This document shows positions 34,158-42,558 of a stretch of DNA of 57,783 bases, piece by piece (the stretch's first letter is position 1; each line of letters starts with the position of its first letter). Position numbers and translations under genes: made by a program. Source of the DNA: Lactiplantibacillus dongliensis (GTDB taxonomy: Bacteria; Bacillota; Bacilli; Lactobacillales; Lactobacillaceae); contig NZ_BJDK01000022.1 in assembly GCF_005405105.1 (NCBI RefSeq), positions 1-57,783 of the forward strand. Reading direction: 5' to 3'. Below the pieces are notes generated by a model. The model ran no database searches and was not told the origin of the DNA. It was given only the letters and a program-made list of their open reading frames with translations.

Positions 34158-34854
34158 TGATGAACAAGCGCTACGTCATGGTCTCGCCCACTATCTGGCC
34201 CACTTAGAAAGCCCGTTTGAGACCATTGTGACAGCCGAAAATGGGCAAACGGCGCTCGCAAAATTAGAACAACAACCGTTTGCCGCTGCGTTGGTCGATA
34301 TCAATCTCGGTGATATTAACGGGCTAGACCTGATTAGTCTCATTAATCAACGCTACCCGCAAACTTTAGTCGTTATTATTAGTGGTTATGACGATTTTGA
34401 TTTTGCGCGCCGGGCCATTAAATTAAAAGTTTTAGATTATCTGCTTAAACCGATTCCGCGCTCGGATTTAAAACAGCTCATGGCGACCTTGGCTCAAAAG
34501 CTCGCTACAGTCCCGCCAGTTAAACCGGTGGCTAACGACCTGGCAACGAGCGGTCAGACTTACATTGAAGCCCATTATTCTGACAAAAACTTGTCGCTGA
34601 CTCGCTGTGCCCAGGCGCTATTCGTCAGTGAAACTCACTTAAGTAAACAACTTAAGCAAATGACCGGTATGACTTTTTTGGAATATCTCACGACTTATCG
34701 GTTAAAAAAGGCTCAAGAACTATTACGTAATCCCCAGTTGCAATATACAATTACTGATATTGCGACTAAAGTCGGCTACGAAGACGCCCATTACTTTAGC
34801 CGCGTCTTTCGTAAGAAACTGGGGCAATCGCCCTTGCAATATCGACAACACTAG
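34135..34854 (+). CDS. AraC-type response regulator (YesN-like)
   Basis: 239 aa. Receiver with D8-D9, phospho-acceptor D55 (V-D-I-N), S-G near 83-84 and K105; C-terminal AraC double helix-turn-helix (about 140-239) ending V-G-Y-E-D-A-H-Y-F-S-R-V-F-R-K-K-L-G-Q-S-P. Partner of the upstream kinase. Likely activates the divergent reductase gene through the paired boxes at 32480-32504. CAGGAGG ribosome site; strong terminator after it. Confidence 0.93.
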   Translation: MPSLLIVDDEQALRHGLAHYLAHLESPFETIVTAENGQTALAKLEQQPFAAALVDINLGDINGLDLISLINQRYPQTLVVIISGYDDFDFARRAIKLKVLDYLLKPIPRSDLKQLMATLAQKLATVPPVKPVANDLATSGQTYIEAHYSDKNLSLTRCAQALFVSETHLSKQLKQMTGMTFLEYLTTYRLKKAQELLRNPQLQYTITDIATKVGYEDAHYFSRVFRKKLGQSPLQYRQH

Positions 34855-34911
34855 AAAAACGATCGGGTTGACCTCACTTCAAATTTGGTTAGGTCAACCC
34901 GATCGTTTTTT
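34855..34911 (+). terminator. Terminator of the two-component operon
   Basis: AAAAACGATCGGGTTGACCT pairs fully with AGGTCAACCCGATCG, T6 tract; the mirror A-tract lets it work leftward for the next gene too. Confidence 0.95.
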
Positions 34912-34945
34912 AGGCCATATTCAATTTTGCTTAACTCAAGTATGA

Positions 34946-35152
34946 CTATTTACCTAATACTTTATAGAGTTCTTCTGCCATCCCAGTTGTATTATCCATT
35001 AAAACATCACGTAATGGTTCAGTCCGCAACAGTTGCTGTGTACGCTCAGAAAGGGCCCCAACCGACAATGCAATTGCTACTGTTTGATCAACTAATTTCT
35101 GATCGCTAAGCAAACGTTCTAAACGAGCACCAGAAAGACCATCAATATCCAT
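34946..35152 (-). CDS. 68-aa unknown protein
   Basis: Starts MDIDGLSGARLERLLSDQKL at 35152 with GAGGAGTT upstream. Helical, acidic, no membrane segment. Its start codon is 4 bp after the stop of the 224-aa membrane gene, so both are one unit. I do not recognise a family; a role as partner of the membrane protein is possible. Confidence 0.7.
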   Translation of the reverse strand: MDIDGLSGARLERLLSDQKLVDQTVAIALSVGALSERTQQLLRTEPLRDVLMDNTTGMAEELYKVLGK

Positions 35153-35156
35153 ATTC

Positions 35157-35831
35157 TCAACTCCTCGTATTAACATATTGCCCAACTGCTACTAAAACTG
35201 TTAAATAATTATTGATATGCGTTCGTTCTTGCAACAATGAAAAAGACGCAATAATACCACGATGTTTATAATATCCCTGAACCCGGTAACCAATAATACT
35301 TAGCACCTGCTTTTGATTCACCTTATCAAAATAAAAATATCCTGACAATCGACTTAAACGTCCCATTAGATTAACTTGATTTTCAATAAAATCATTTATG
35401 TCTGGATCAAACTTAGTCAATAGGTCACTAATCACCAAATACTCCAAAAGTTCACGATTATTTGCATTATAATGACTCATATATTTAGCCATTTCAACTT
35501 TCATTTTAGCATCGAAAGCGGCTAAATCATAATCTAACAATGGTATAATCTCGTGAACATAATAGTCCAGCGCTTGTTTGGTATAATCAAACCGTTTATT
35601 ATTCAAATCTTCTTGCCGATTTCGGTTTGTCCACTGAAATTGGACCAGTGCAATCACGATGCCCATAATTGTCGCAATCGATACCAACGTATTGAGCCAA
35701 ATCATCGCAACTGCATTATCTATCCCAATTAATCCCAATATAACTAATACAACGCCTAATCCTAAGAACCACAACCTAAATTTGGAACCTCTCATCATGC
35801 GCTTTCTTACTTGTCCCCAAATTTGTGCCAT
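35157..35831 (-). CDS. 224-aa membrane protein of unknown function
   Basis: Start ATG 35831; a TTG two codons earlier is possible. Two membrane helices (about 17-38 and 43-63, L-W-F-L-G-L-G-V-V-L-V-I-L and N-T-L-V-S-I-A-T-I-M-G-I-V-I-A-L) then about 160 cytosolic, mostly helical residues with many Tyr and Asn (Y-M-S-H-Y-N-A-N-N-R-E-L-L). Base composition here (34.95-35.95 kb) is clearly richer in A+T than the flanks, and it sits between two complete transcription units, which suggests acquisition. Function unknown; membrane anchor plus soluble partner is also a layout of some small defence cassettes, but nothing here proves that. Confidence 0.75.
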   Translation of the reverse strand: MAQIWGQVRKRMMRGSKFRLWFLGLGVVLVILGLIGIDNAVAMIWLNTLVSIATIMGIVIALVQFQWTNRNRQEDLNNKRFDYTKQALDYYVHEIIPLLDYDLAAFDAKMKVEMAKYMSHYNANNRELLEYLVISDLLTKFDPDINDFIENQVNLMGRLSRLSGYFYFDKVNQKQVLSIIGYRVQGYYKHRGIIASFSLLQERTHINNYLTVLVAVGQYVNTRS

Positions 35832-35927
35832 TACCAACCGCCCCCAACCTTTTAACCAGCATACCAGAACACACGTTCAAAAGTCTATTAAGAACCAGTA
35901 GCTTTTAAGTAAAACTTGTGTAAACCA

Positions 35928-35955
35928 AAAAGCCAGCAGATTACCTCCACTGGCT
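35928..35955 (-). terminator. Terminator of the following membrane gene
   Basis: AGCCAGTGG...TCTGCTGGCT then T5, leftward. Confidence 0.75.
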
Positions 35956-35960
35956 GATAG

Positions 35961-37031
35961 TTAAAATGTGATTTCATATTCAAACCGGAGCTTCTTATAA
36001 TAGTCCAACTCAATAAAGTCAGTCGGTCGGACTTCACCGGGCTGCTTATCAAAATAAGCGACGCCGGCTAAACGCAACATCGTATAGACGAACTGTGAGC
36101 AAAACATAATATTCGGTCGAAACGAATGCTTAGCTACTAGTCCCACCAAATTATAGGCACTACCTTCGTGATTAATCGACGTTAGTTTGTCTAAGACGAA
36201 AGCTTTTTGTGCTTGGGTGACTGGCAAGCTATAAACCAACACCGAGGCATCGTCCTTTTGGTGGAAGAAGGCTAAATTCTCCGCATTTAATCCTGGTGGA
36301 TAAACATTGTCGCCACCATTATACGAAATGATGGTCTTCAGATCCCGGTCAAAGGCCAATGAGACGTGATTATACTGCTTTTGCGTAAAAGCCGAAATAA
36401 TCTCACTGGCCGGACTCCCCGTATTCGACACCACCAAGTACAAATTCAAATCGGTTAACGACGCTTGCGCCTGCTCAAAATAAGCCGACGTCAGCGTCCC
36501 ATGATTGATATACTTAGTTGCACTATGCCGCGGCAAATCAGTCAAAACGGTTTTTAAATGATCAACTGACATACTCTGGTGCACTTGTGAGAGCTGTTGC
36601 AAAGCGATCTGGACCCGTTCCCAATTACGATGGACTTCATCAAAGCTGACGGCACTAACATCGGCCGCCGAGGGCATATAAAACTCATCTTGATGTTGAA
36701 CCATCACGAACCGCTCAACCACTAATGGCAGCAGTAACAAGCCTAGCGCCACGATTTTAGTTGGGTAATACAAGGCCGTCCAGCCGCGCATTGGAAACAA
36801 GACCAGCGCATTAAAGACCAGCTGAAAGATCATGACGCCGATGTACGCGGCACTTAAGCCCAATTTGACCGACCGCCGCGATGCCGTTAACCATGTCCGG
36901 ACCACCAAACCACCCGCTAATCCCACACTAGCCAGGGTCATCAACGGCATCTTTGCAAACAAATATAAGCCAACTAATATGGCAATCACAATCCCCCGAT
37001 CGAACCTAACTCGATGTAAAATATCGTTCAT
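35961..37031 (-). CDS. Membrane protein with permuted NlpC/P60-like (YiiX-type) domain
   Basis: 356 aa. Four N-terminal membrane helices (about 15-28, 33-50, 58-82, 92-110), a helical linker, then from about 195 a papain-like domain of the circularly permuted kind: His222 in Y-N-H-V-S-L-A-F-D comes before Cys311 in M-F-C-S-Q-F-V. This order and the F-C-S-Q-F motif are typical of YiiX/YebB/LRAT-like cysteine hydrolases, which act on amide, thioester or lipid esters. Target unknown; topology suggests that the active domain faces the cytosol if the four-helix count is right. Single gene with terminator. Confidence 0.72.
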   Translation of the reverse strand: MNDILHRVRFDRGIVIAILVGLYLFAKMPLMTLASVGLAGGLVVRTWLTASRRSVKLGLSAAYIGVMIFQLVFNALVLFPMRGWTALYYPTKIVALGLLLLPLVVERFVMVQHQDEFYMPSAADVSAVSFDEVHRNWERVQIALQQLSQVHQSMSVDHLKTVLTDLPRHSATKYINHGTLTSAYFEQAQASLTDLNLYLVVSNTGSPASEIISAFTQKQYNHVSLAFDRDLKTIISYNGGDNVYPPGLNAENLAFFHQKDDASVLVYSLPVTQAQKAFVLDKLTSINHEGSAYNLVGLVAKHSFRPNIMFCSQFVYTMLRLAGVAYFDKQPGEVRPTDFIELDYYKKLRFEYEITF

Positions 37032-37152
37032 CTGTCAATTACACCGCTTTCCATGACTTAGTCAATGTTAGTCCACTATACGAAAACGGTGTCACTTTGT
37101 CAATTTACCCTCACAATTAGTCATTATCATTAACAACTGCCATAGCTATCAG

Positions 37153-38121
37153 CTACGCTTGGTATTGTGCCAAAGTTTGGCTGAGCGCCTGTTTCACCTT
37201 TTCAACTAATGAAGCCGGCTCTAAAACTTTAATCGTTGTGCCTTGACTTAAGACCCATAACAACGTCCCTTGTTCAAACGCATGGGCTTCAATCACCACC
37301 CCACCGCCATTGGCAGTCGCCGCCGTTTTTGTTTCTGGCACCAGATGCGAATGCGGTAAGCGATCCAAAGCCGTTTTCGGTAAACCCCAGTAACGAAACC
37401 GATAAGTCGTTTCATTACCACCATGCAACAAATAAGTCTTGTTCACAAAAGCCCCTTCATCAAGTTTTTTGGCTAATTCTACTTTTAACTTCAATTCTTT
37501 TTCTGGCTGAATCGCGGTAAAGCGATCTAATCGATAAACGCGACGGGAATCTTGACCATCAAACATCATGACATAAAAATAATAGTCTGAAAAATAGAGA
37601 CTAATTGGTAACCCCACCTCCGACTGGAAATGGCGCCCGTCACTATGTTCATAATTGAAGGCTAACGTTGTCTGCGAGGCAATCCATTCTGAAAACTGCT
37701 CTAAACGCGGCAATAAGTCTTTGTCACCCGCACTAACAGGAACGTATTGTGAGCGGGTGGTCACACATAACTTCCGCACTTGACTAGCTGCCGCCGGTTC
37801 AATCAAATCCAACAATTCATTAGCAATTTGGTCTAATTCCCGTTTACCAAAGGCCCGTGTTCCAATCAGCTGTTTAAGAAGCGCAAGAACGGTGACTGGG
37901 GCGAGTTGGTTCATTGCCCTTAAAGCATACGTCTTCGTCTTCGCATCGTGTTGATAGACGTATTTCAAGTCACTCTTCTGGAGTAAGTCACGCAAGCTGC
38001 CTAAATCACGTTGCACCGTTCGCGTCGTCACTTGATATTTCGTCGCCAAGGCTTCCGCCGTTAATTCATCGCCATGTAAGAGATCAATAAAAACATTAAT
38101 AATTCGTTCCGTATTTGTCAT
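37153..38121 (-). CDS. HTH + WYL-domain transcription regulator
   Basis: 322 aa. N-terminal HTH_11 (about 5-55, A-L-A-T-K-Y-Q-V-T-T-R-T-V-Q-R-D-L), middle WYL domain (about 135-220, with F-S-D-Y-Y-F-Y-V-M-M-F-D and R-V-Y-R-L-D-R) and a C-terminal extension. WYL regulators often respond to nucleic acid or nucleotide signals. AGTGAGG before the ATG. No target is evident next to it; it is unlinked in orientation to any defence genes. Confidence 0.85.
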   Translation of the reverse strand: MTNTERIINVFIDLLHGDELTAEALATKYQVTTRTVQRDLGSLRDLLQKSDLKYVYQHDAKTKTYALRAMNQLAPVTVLALLKQLIGTRAFGKRELDQIANELLDLIEPAAASQVRKLCVTTRSQYVPVSAGDKDLLPRLEQFSEWIASQTTLAFNYEHSDGRHFQSEVGLPISLYFSDYYFYVMMFDGQDSRRVYRLDRFTAIQPEKELKLKVELAKKLDEGAFVNKTYLLHGGNETTYRFRYWGLPKTALDRLPHSHLVPETKTAATANGGGVVIEAHAFEQGTLLWVLSQGTTIKVLEPASLVEKVKQALSQTLAQYQA

Positions 38122-38237
38122 CAGAAAACCTCACTTAAACTGCTCAAATTAGCATTGTGTTACAATCACAGATTCATCCTACCATAAAGGTGCGACACCA
38201 CTTGTCGTTTGTTATGTGATACCCAAAAAAGTTCAAA

Positions 38238-38278
38238 AAAAAGCCGTTGCCAGCAAACCTGCTGAAACAACGACTTCT
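38238..38278 (-). terminator. argS terminator
   Basis: GTCGTTGTTTCAGCA-ggtt-TGCTGGCAACGGC then T8, leftward. Confidence 0.9.
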
Positions 38279-38293
38279 TTCCTATTCATGGGC

Positions 38294-39982
38294 TTACATT
38301 TCGTCTGGGGCTTTAACGCCTAATAAGCGCAAAGCTTCTTTCAAGACGATGCTGACACTCTTAACCAAGGCTAAACGTGCTTTCAGTTCATCATCCTCGA
38401 CTAAAATCTTCGTATTACCATAATACTTGTTAAAGGCTTTCGCTAAATGAATCGCGTACTTGGCGACAACGGATGGTTCGTATTCGTCACTCGCCCGCAC
38501 CACGATGGTTGGAAATTCGCTCAATAACTTCAACGTATCCCAAGCAGCCGGATCGCTTAACGCTTGACCGTCAGCTGCAATGACTGGGCTACCAGCTTTA
38601 CGCAAGATACTTTCAGCCCGCGCATGTGCATACTGAACATATGGCCCAGTTTCGCCTTCAAAACGCACAACTTCTTCCAAGTTAAAGTCAAAATTGTTCA
38701 TCCGTTCATTCTTCAAATCATGGAAGACCACGGCACCAATCCCAACGGCATCGGCCACCGCGTCTTTATCAGCTAAATCTGGATTCTTGGCTTCGATTTG
38801 TTTGTGTGCCAAAGCAACCGCGTCATCTAAGACCTTATCTAACAAGATCACACGACCACTCCGCGTTGACAACTTCTTACCACCCTGGGTAATCAAGCCG
38901 AATGGAATATGGTGGATCTGGTCAGACCAGTCAAAGCCCATTTCCTTTAAAACCGCCTTTAATTGCTTGAAATGGTTCGTTTGTTCGTTCCCAACAACGT
39001 ATAAGGATTGAACAAAATCATACGTCCGCTTCCGATATAAAGCAGCGGCTAAGTCCCGCGTGATATAAAGGGTCGCGCCATCAGACTTCTTAATCAACGC
39101 TGGATTCAAGTCGTATTTGCTTAAGTCAACCACTTCGGCGCCTTGACTTTCATGCAACAATCCTTTACTTTCCAAGATGTCGACGATTTCATCCATCTTG
39201 TCATTGTAGAACGCTTCCCCTTTGAAAGAATCAAAGTCGATGTCCAACCGCTTGTAAATCTTCTTGAACGCCTTCAAAGATTCAGAACGGAACCATTTCC
39301 ACAAGGCTAAGGCTTCTTCATCGCCATTTTCTAGCTTCTTGAACCAGTCCCGAGCCACATCGTCCATTTCAGGATGGTCGACGTCTTCTTTATGGAAACG
39401 CACGTAATATTTTAGTAAATTATTGATGGGGTCCGCCTTAACTTCAGCTTCGCTCCCCCACATTTTGTAAGCCGTAATTAACTTACCAAATTGGGTTCCC
39501 CAGTCACCTAAATGATTGATTTTAACTGGTTTGTAGTCAATCTTGGTTAAAATGTTAGCCAAAGCGTTCCCAATCACGGTTGAGCGTAAATGCCCCATTG
39601 AGATGGGCTTAGCAATGTTTGGTGACGACATGTCAATCGGTACTTGACCTTGTTCCCCAATCTTGGCATTCCCAAAATCGGCACCATCAGTTAAGACTTG
39701 ACCTAAAATATCAGCGGAGAAAGCGGCTTTTTTGAAGAAAAAGTTCACGTATGGACCCATTGCAACAACTTTTTCAAAGTTGCTTTGGTCAATTCTTTCA
39801 ACGATCTCGCCCGCAATCATTTGCGGCGCTTTGTGCATGATTTTAGCTAACGTAAACGTTGGAAACGCTAAGTCCCCTTGTTTTGACGTCTTCGGTTGTT
39901 CAATCTTAGCCTTGATCTCATCGGGCGTTAAGTCCGTTAAGGTTGGGGCTAAAGCATCCGTTACTTGTTGTTTGTAATCCAT
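38294..39982 (-). CDS. argS: Arginyl-tRNA synthetase
   Basis: 562 aa, class I. HIGH variant [17 protein letters not shown] near 118-134; K-L-S-T-R-S-G near 368-374 stands in for KMSKS; C-terminal DALR anticodon-binding domain. Length normal. AGGAGA before the ATG. Transcription is under a T-box leader (40133-40360), so uncharged tRNA-Arg should raise expression. A 95-bp palindrome lies between the T-box terminator and the gene. Confidence 0.96.
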   Translation of the reverse strand: MDYKQQVTDALAPTLTDLTPDEIKAKIEQPKTSKQGDLAFPTFTLAKIMHKAPQMIAGEIVERIDQSNFEKVVAMGPYVNFFFKKAAFSADILGQVLTDGADFGNAKIGEQGQVPIDMSSPNIAKPISMGHLRSTVIGNALANILTKIDYKPVKINHLGDWGTQFGKLITAYKMWGSEAEVKADPINNLLKYYVRFHKEDVDHPEMDDVARDWFKKLENGDEEALALWKWFRSESLKAFKKIYKRLDIDFDSFKGEAFYNDKMDEIVDILESKGLLHESQGAEVVDLSKYDLNPALIKKSDGATLYITRDLAAALYRKRTYDFVQSLYVVGNEQTNHFKQLKAVLKEMGFDWSDQIHHIPFGLITQGGKKLSTRSGRVILLDKVLDDAVALAHKQIEAKNPDLADKDAVADAVGIGAVVFHDLKNERMNNFDFNLEEVVRFEGETGPYVQYAHARAESILRKAGSPVIAADGQALSDPAAWDTLKLLSEFPTIVVRASDEYEPSVVAKYAIHLAKAFNKYYGNTKILVEDDELKARLALVKSVSIVLKEALRLLGVKAPDEM

Positions 39983-40027
39983 TCTTTTGGTCTCCTTCTT
40001 TGTTTGGGTGGGGCGGAAACGTGTTCA

Positions 40028-40122
40028 GGTGGACTGGGACTTCCGGTTGCTACGCCAGTCAGCCAATGCCAAAACCGCATTCACTGACTGGCTAGGCAAT
40101 CCTCAATCCCAACCCGTCCACC
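40028..40122. repeat. 95-bp imperfect palindrome between T-box and argS
   Basis: Ends GGTGGACTGGGA and TCCCAACCCGTCCACC are complementary, inner arms CTACGCCAGTCAGCCAATGC and GCATTCACTGACTGGCTAG also pair. It will form one long hairpin in the argS mRNA 5' leader, with no T-tract. It is not the family found at 15143. It may be another repeat or an RNA stability element. Confidence 0.7.
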
Positions 40123-40132
40123 TTCGCACTCT

Positions 40133-40360
40133 ACAAAAAAAGCCCCTTACACATTAAACTAAACATGTAAGAGACGAGAACTTCCCGCGGTACCACTCTA
40201 ATTGATATTGCATCCACTTATTATCGAATTGTCGTCTTCAAAAGCGCGCTTCGCTGCTTGACCTGATCCGGCTTCCATCACCCCGGACTCGCTGTGCAAG
40301 TTTTGTCAGTTACTATTCTTTCTCATTAGACGTTGTGCATTTTTACCATGCGTAAGTATA
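40133..40360 (-). promoter_or_regulatory. T-box riboswitch leader of argS
   Basis: Leftward RNA has AATGAGAAAGAATAG (stem I base), GTGATGGAAG distal loop and the T-box AGAGTGGTACCGCG (40199-40186), then terminator stem TCTTACATG.../TGTGTAAGGGG with T7 (40175-40133). Upstream, TATACT at 40360-40355 fits the -10. The specifier is presumably an Arg codon near GAAGACGACAA but I cannot fix the frame of the loop. Confidence 0.9.
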
Positions 40361-40386
40361 ACAGAATTTATGGGCTTTGACTAGCG

Positions 40387-41475
40387 CTAACTGGCTGAGT
40401 CGTCAGTTTTCGGGATAAACGCCGCATATTGTGCCCCAAATTCCGCTTGAAAGGCTGCCATTAACGCCGGGTCCTGATCTAAAACCGTGGTCCCCGCTGG
40501 CAACCAATCGTCTACGTCAACTACTCGCCCCGTTGCTAAAGGCTGATACTCGGCAATTGTCGCTGGATCGGCCTTTAATTGCGCGAGAAATTGTGTCAGC
40601 TTAGCCGGATCCGCCCTGAAGGCCCGCGATTCCGCCAAGGCCGCATCTAACTCATCACGACCAGCTTGCCGATCAGCAGGGTCAATGCCATAAAAAGAGA
40701 TTTCCCATAACAGGGCCGCCATCCCAGCCCAAAAGTCACCCGTGGTTGCAATCTGGACCGGCATTGCTAAAATCTCAGGATAGGACAGGTATTCAATGCC
40801 ACCAAAGACGTGCTCATCACCAGTGGGCTCATAAATAATCGGGTCCCACTCAACTTGACCAGCAACCAGTCGGGCAACCACCCGCAAACTGGAGGCAGTC
40901 GCTGCACCGGTTGGCATTTGTTGCATCGTCGTTAGTTGCCGGCTCAAATACGTCGTATAATCTAACGACTCAGCCTTGCCGTCCGCCAGCGCCCGCGCCA
41001 TTGTCGTCAAATGTGACGTTTGCAACGCTACCGGCAGTATCGCCGACCACTCAAATTGACGGGGCCACTGCGCCATCAGCCGTAAGTGTCCGGCTGCCTG
41101 TTCCACCACTTGATTGGCATTAGCACGAAAATCAGTCGTCACTGGTGACCACCAAACTTGATAACGGGTCACTTGATGAACCGTCACTACGGTCAAGCCA
41201 GTGATATCGTTAGTCGCTATCAAGCGTTGCCGCGTCCTGGAACTTAAATTTGCCAGCGCTAGCCGTAAGTCAAACCCAACTAGTGCTAACGGATCAGTCG
41301 CATTCCTTGCCGGCACAATCGTCAGCCCAATCACCGCACGACCGGTTAAAGCAACCTGGTCACCACTTGCAAAAGTTAGCTTAAGTCCCGTGACCAAGTC
41401 TAAGGCAATTGCCACCCCCAACTCAGCTAGTTGCGGCGCCTGCTGCTGCGTTAATCCACGTTTGTTTATCATCAT
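40387..41475 (-). CDS. Unknown 362-aa protein
   Basis: Soluble-looking, Ala/Thr-rich, no signal or membrane segment. N-terminal half has alternating beta-like strands (L-A-E-L-G-V-A-I-A-L-D-L); the C-terminal half has the patterned stretch Y-L-S-Y-P-E-I-L-A-M-P-V and A-A-L-L-W-E-I-S-F-Y-G-I-D near 230-265, of a kind seen in uncharacterised Firmicutes proteins. Start ATG 41475 with GAGAGAGGG; a second ATG follows directly. I cannot assign function. It ends just upstream of the argS T-box promoter. Confidence 0.75.
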   Translation of the reverse strand: MMINKRGLTQQQAPQLAELGVAIALDLVTGLKLTFASGDQVALTGRAVIGLTIVPARNATDPLALVGFDLRLALANLSSRTRQRLIATNDITGLTVVTVHQVTRYQVWWSPVTTDFRANANQVVEQAAGHLRLMAQWPRQFEWSAILPVALQTSHLTTMARALADGKAESLDYTTYLSRQLTTMQQMPTGAATASSLRVVARLVAGQVEWDPIIYEPTGDEHVFGGIEYLSYPEILAMPVQIATTGDFWAGMAALLWEISFYGIDPADRQAGRDELDAALAESRAFRADPAKLTQFLAQLKADPATIAEYQPLATGRVVDVDDWLPAGTTVLDQDPALMAAFQAEFGAQYAAFIPKTDDSAS

Positions 41476-41553
41476 TGAACCCTCTCTCCATGCCTGGTTA
41501 GTGCCAACTAAGTTAAGTGTAGCTTAGTCCAGCCGGGATTCAATTGATTGAAC

Positions 41554-41997
41554 TTACAGTTTTAAGACCATATCGCGATGCGGAATACCATCTTCTAAAT
41601 AAGCCGGTGAAACGGCGACAAACCCAAACGATCGGTAAAAGGCATCTAAATAGACTTGTGCCTGCAGGTTAATCGTCGTTGTGGCCGGCCACAACTGTTG
41701 AATACGCGCAATCGCGGATTGAACGAGTTCACGGCCAGCACCTTGTCCCCGCATCGCCGGATTAACGATGACGCGACCAATCCGGGCCATCTGATTAGCT
41801 TCTGGAATCAACCGGGCATATGCCATTAACTGACCAGTCACGTCAGTTCCCAATAAATGTTGGGCGGTTAAGTCGGTGGCGTCAACTTCTTGGTAAGCAC
41901 AAGCTTGTTCCACCACAAAGATTGCCACCCGCAAGTGATATATCGCATAGAGTTGCCGTGGCGTTAAATCATCAAAAGCACTCACTTCATAGTTCAT
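41554..41997 (-). CDS. GNAT acetyltransferase, ElaA-like
   Basis: 147 aa. GNAT core with the acetyl-CoA loop R-G-Q-G-A-G-R near 86-92 and preceding G-R-V-I-V-N-P. The N-terminus L-T-P-R-Q-L-Y-A-I-Y-H-L-R and F-V-V-E-Q are typical for the ElaA subfamily. Substrate unknown. ATGAGG precedes the start. Single gene upstream of the 362-aa gene on the same strand. Confidence 0.9.
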   Translation of the reverse strand: MNYEVSAFDDLTPRQLYAIYHLRVAIFVVEQACAYQEVDATDLTAQHLLGTDVTGQLMAYARLIPEANQMARIGRVIVNPAMRGQGAGRELVQSAIARIQQLWPATTTINLQAQVYLDAFYRSFGFVAVSPAYLEDGIPHRDMVLKL

Positions 41998-42101
41998 TTT
42001 TCAGCCTCATTTCTTTTAATCATCAGCGCGATTCCTAAAAAACTACATAAAAAAACTAGTAACCTGACATTCAGATTACTAGTTCGCCGATTTGTAAGTT
42101 A

Positions 42102-42172
42102 AGCGGGTGACGAGAATCGGACTCGCGACTCAAGCTTGGGAAGCTTGTATTTTACCACTAAACTACACCCGC
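42102..42172 (-). tRNA. tRNA-Gly (anticodon CCC)
   Basis: 71 nt. Acceptor GCGGGTG pairs with CACCCGC. Anticodon arm CAAGC-TTCCCAA-GCTTG gives CCC. T-arm CGAGTCCGATTCTCG. No encoded CCA. Reads GGG codons only, an isoacceptor not found in every lactobacillus. Confidence 0.93.
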
Positions 42173-42248
42173 AATTGACAACAGAAAATAGTATAGCATA
42201 TATTTTCGATGTTGTCATATAAAATTTTAAATTTTTCGCGATTTAGAC

Positions 42249-42494
42249 TTAAGCTTCTGGTTCCGGCGTCTTCGCAACTTTAGGGCCCGCCTTGATTAAC
42301 TTGGCATCCCCTTTGCGAACGACGGCACGATGGTTGTATTCATCAACAACTGGTTTATCGGATTTCGTAAATTCCTTAATTAAGATCAAAACCGAATTTT
42401 CATAAACCTTTTCAATTTCACCCTTAAAATCATGTTCAAGTGAAGCAAACTTTTTACCTTGGACGTAATCGCCAATTTTTAATTCTACCGCCAT
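42249..42494 (-). CDS. DUF2187 (KOW-like) protein
   Basis: 81 aa. A small beta domain (K-I-G-D-Y-V-Q-G and L-E-H-D-F-K-G-E-I-E-K-V-Y-E-N-S-V-L-I) resembling the KOW/Tudor-like fold, then basic linker and acidic tail. ATGAGGGAG before the ATG. Function unknown. Confidence 0.82.
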   Translation of the reverse strand: MAVELKIGDYVQGKKFASLEHDFKGEIEKVYENSVLILIKEFTKSDKPVVDEYNHRAVVRKGDAKLIKAGPKVAKTPEPEA

Positions 42495-42558
42495 TTAGAA
42501 AACTCCCTCATTCAAATTGATAACAAATATTATCAAATCCTAGTCAGACTTGCAAGCC

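Noticed and set aside
34946-35831. Toxin-antitoxin call for the unknown pair
   Set aside because: No recognised toxin or antitoxin motif, and the order and sizes alone are not enough.
37153-38121. WYL regulator as marker of a hidden defence island
   Set aside because: Neighbours are argS and an isolated membrane hydrolase; no nuclease, reverse transcriptase or Abi-type genes.
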